Assembly: GCF_018130785.1 (NCBI RefSeq)
Contig: NZ_JAFCJT010000005.1
Location: 62,001 to 126,000, forward strand
Length of the DNA stretch: 64,000 nt
Direction of reading: 5' to 3'
From: Bradyrhizobium liaoningense
GTDB lineage: Bacteria; Pseudomonadota; Alphaproteobacteria; Rhizobiales; Xanthobacteraceae
In this document: positions 63,334 to 64,000 of the stretch, in pieces
Layout of the letters: every line of letters begins with the position of its first letter
How positions within the stretch are numbered: position 1 is the first letter of the stretch
Made by a program: the position numbers and the translations under genes
Notes under the pieces: generated by a model
The model's input: the letters and a program-made list of their open reading frames with translations, nothing else
Database searches by the model: none
What the model was told of the DNA's origin: nothing

Positions 63334-63951
63334 TCAGATGATCGGCGGCCCCGATTGCCATTGTTTCACGGTGTCGATCGGATGGATCAGCATCAGGATA
63401 TTGAGCGTCAGATTGTCGCGAATGTGGAGCGCCAGCATGATTTCGAAGGCGAGCCCGAGCAGGACGGTCACTGCAACGGGCAACACGCGCGCGGCGAGGA
63501 ACCCCAGCATCATGAACAGCGTGTCCGAGACCGAATTGACGATGCTGTCGCCGTAATAGTCCAGCGAAATCGTGCCGGCGCGGTAGCGCTCGATGATGAA
63601 GGGCGAGTTCTCGACGATCTCCCAGGCGCCTTCGATCAGCATCGCGATGATCAGCCGTGCCGGCCAGGACAGCCATAGGAAGGGCAGGCGCGCGAACAGC
63701 AGCCAGGTCAATCCGTAGAACAGGAAGCCGTGCAGGACGTGCGAGAAGGTGTACCAGTCGGCGATGTGCTGCGAATTCTCCGAGCTGTTCACCACGCCGT
63801 GCCACAGCTTGATGGTGCCGCAGGTGCAGATCGGCACTCGCCCCATCGCGAACAGGATCGAGGCCTGCAGCGCCAGCAGCAGCAGTGCGATGCCGATCCA
63901 GGCGAATGGCGGTACGGCGACCTTGCTCTCGTGCGTGCTCGTCAGCGTCAC
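63334..63951 (-). CDS. DUF2585 (UPF0314) membrane protein
   Basis: 205 residues with about five hydrophobic segments. [20 protein letters not shown] (about 43-62) with [14 protein letters not shown] and [19 protein letters not shown] are the signature of this conserved alphaproteobacterial family of unknown function. Start is GTG at 63951, overlapping by GTGA with the stop of the preceding gene. In other Bradyrhizobiaceae it lies between hslU and hslV. Confidence 0.88.
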   Translation of the reverse strand: MTLTSTHESKVAVPPFAWIGIALLLLALQASILFAMGRVPICTCGTIKLWHGVVNSSENSQHIADWYTFSHVLHGFLFYGLTWLLFARLPFLWLSWPARLIIAMLIEGAWEIVENSPFIIERYRAGTISLDYYGDSIVNSVSDTLFMMLGFLAARVLPVAVTVLLGLAFEIMLALHIRDNLTLNILMLIHPIDTVKQWQSGPPII

Positions 63952-64000
63952 GGCTCGCGCACCATCAGCAGCGCCGTGCCATCCGGCGTCTCGACCATGC
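63948..64000 (-). CDS. C-terminal end of a gene cut by the window edge (GNAT acetyltransferase likely)
   Basis: Seventeen codons are visible, ending METPDG-like ([16 protein letters not shown]) with TGA overlapping the DUF2585 GTG. In related genomes the gene between hslV and DUF2585/hslU encodes a GNAT acetyltransferase; the visible part does not prove this. Confidence 0.4.
   Translation of the reverse strand, partial: MVETPDGTALLMVREP

Noticed and set aside
62026..63678. 550-codon plus-strand open frame
   Set aside because: It is antisense to hslU and DUF2585; its residue composition is typical of GC-driven shadow frames.

Overview
The window reads as a chromosomal segment of an alphaproteobacterium of the Bradyrhizobium type (Nitrobacteraceae). 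The evidence is high GC content, alphaproteobacterial gene neighbourhoods (dapC-ftsK-lolA-xth, leuS-lptE-holA, parB-parA-rsmG-mnmG-mnmE-rho-hemJ, maf-coaE-dnaQ-secB-timA-mltA-smr, hslU), and many dispersed imperfect palindromic repeats of the kind that fill Bradyrhizobium intergenic spaces. I see no prophage, insertion sequence or CRISPR array. There is one tRNA (Gly, GCC).

Region 1 (1-10.0 kb) is mixed metabolic and transport genes: the end of a gamma-glutamyltransferase, an MFS transporter, a glutathione S-transferase divergent from a DUF2239 gene across a clear promoter/operator, a MATE exporter, a kappa-GST-like isomerase, a PanE-family reductase, a diheme cytochrome c next to a PQQ-type sugar dehydrogenase, and an NAD-dependent epimerase. 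Region 2 (10.1-19.9 kb) starts with tRNA-Gly and contains thioredoxin/CnoX-LON domain protein and Trm112-UbiH-TesB. Between these pairs lies an accessory block: PepSY protein plus cytochrome b, then an apparent TetR-controlled operon of membrane protein, enoyl-CoA hydratase, PaaI thioesterase and NAD(P)-binding oxidoreductase. Region 3 (20-25.7 kb) holds two glnK-amtB pairs for ammonium sensing and uptake. They flank an ArsR-AHSA1 pair, a ClpP paralogue and the decayed 3' end of a further amtB.

Region 4 (25.7-40.2 kb) has a secreted caspase-fold protein with a Cys-rich tail, a GFA protein, a DapC-like aminotransferase, FtsK, a LolA-like protein, exonuclease III, a cNMP-binding protein, an OmpR-type regulator, a YkuD transpeptidase, a hydratase, YggS and two convergent diguanylate cyclases. 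Region 5 (40.3-64 kb) is the conserved origin-proximal block: leuS-lptE-holA, then (minus strand) parB, parA, rsmG, mnmG, mnmE, rho and hemJ. Seven parS-like sites lie between 47.4 and 50.0 kb. A non-coding 459-bp gap at 53637-54095 separates this leftward block from the rightward ppsR, maf, coaE, dnaQ and (beyond secB) timA, mltA, smr. By synteny with Caulobacter and other alphaproteobacteria this gap is the best oriC candidate. It holds a 15-bp palindrome, four GANTC (CcrM) sites within 49 bp and several DnaA-box-like CCACA motifs.

The observations I rate highest are the oriC candidate with its GANTC cluster, the parS cluster (one copy contains the rsmG start codon), the amtB remnant, the tandem operators (TetR, ArsR, and ACCCGG(A/G)TAT), a 27-bp sequence repeated exactly in two intergenic regions 40 kb apart, and the caspase-like protein with eight cysteines in its last 54 residues.
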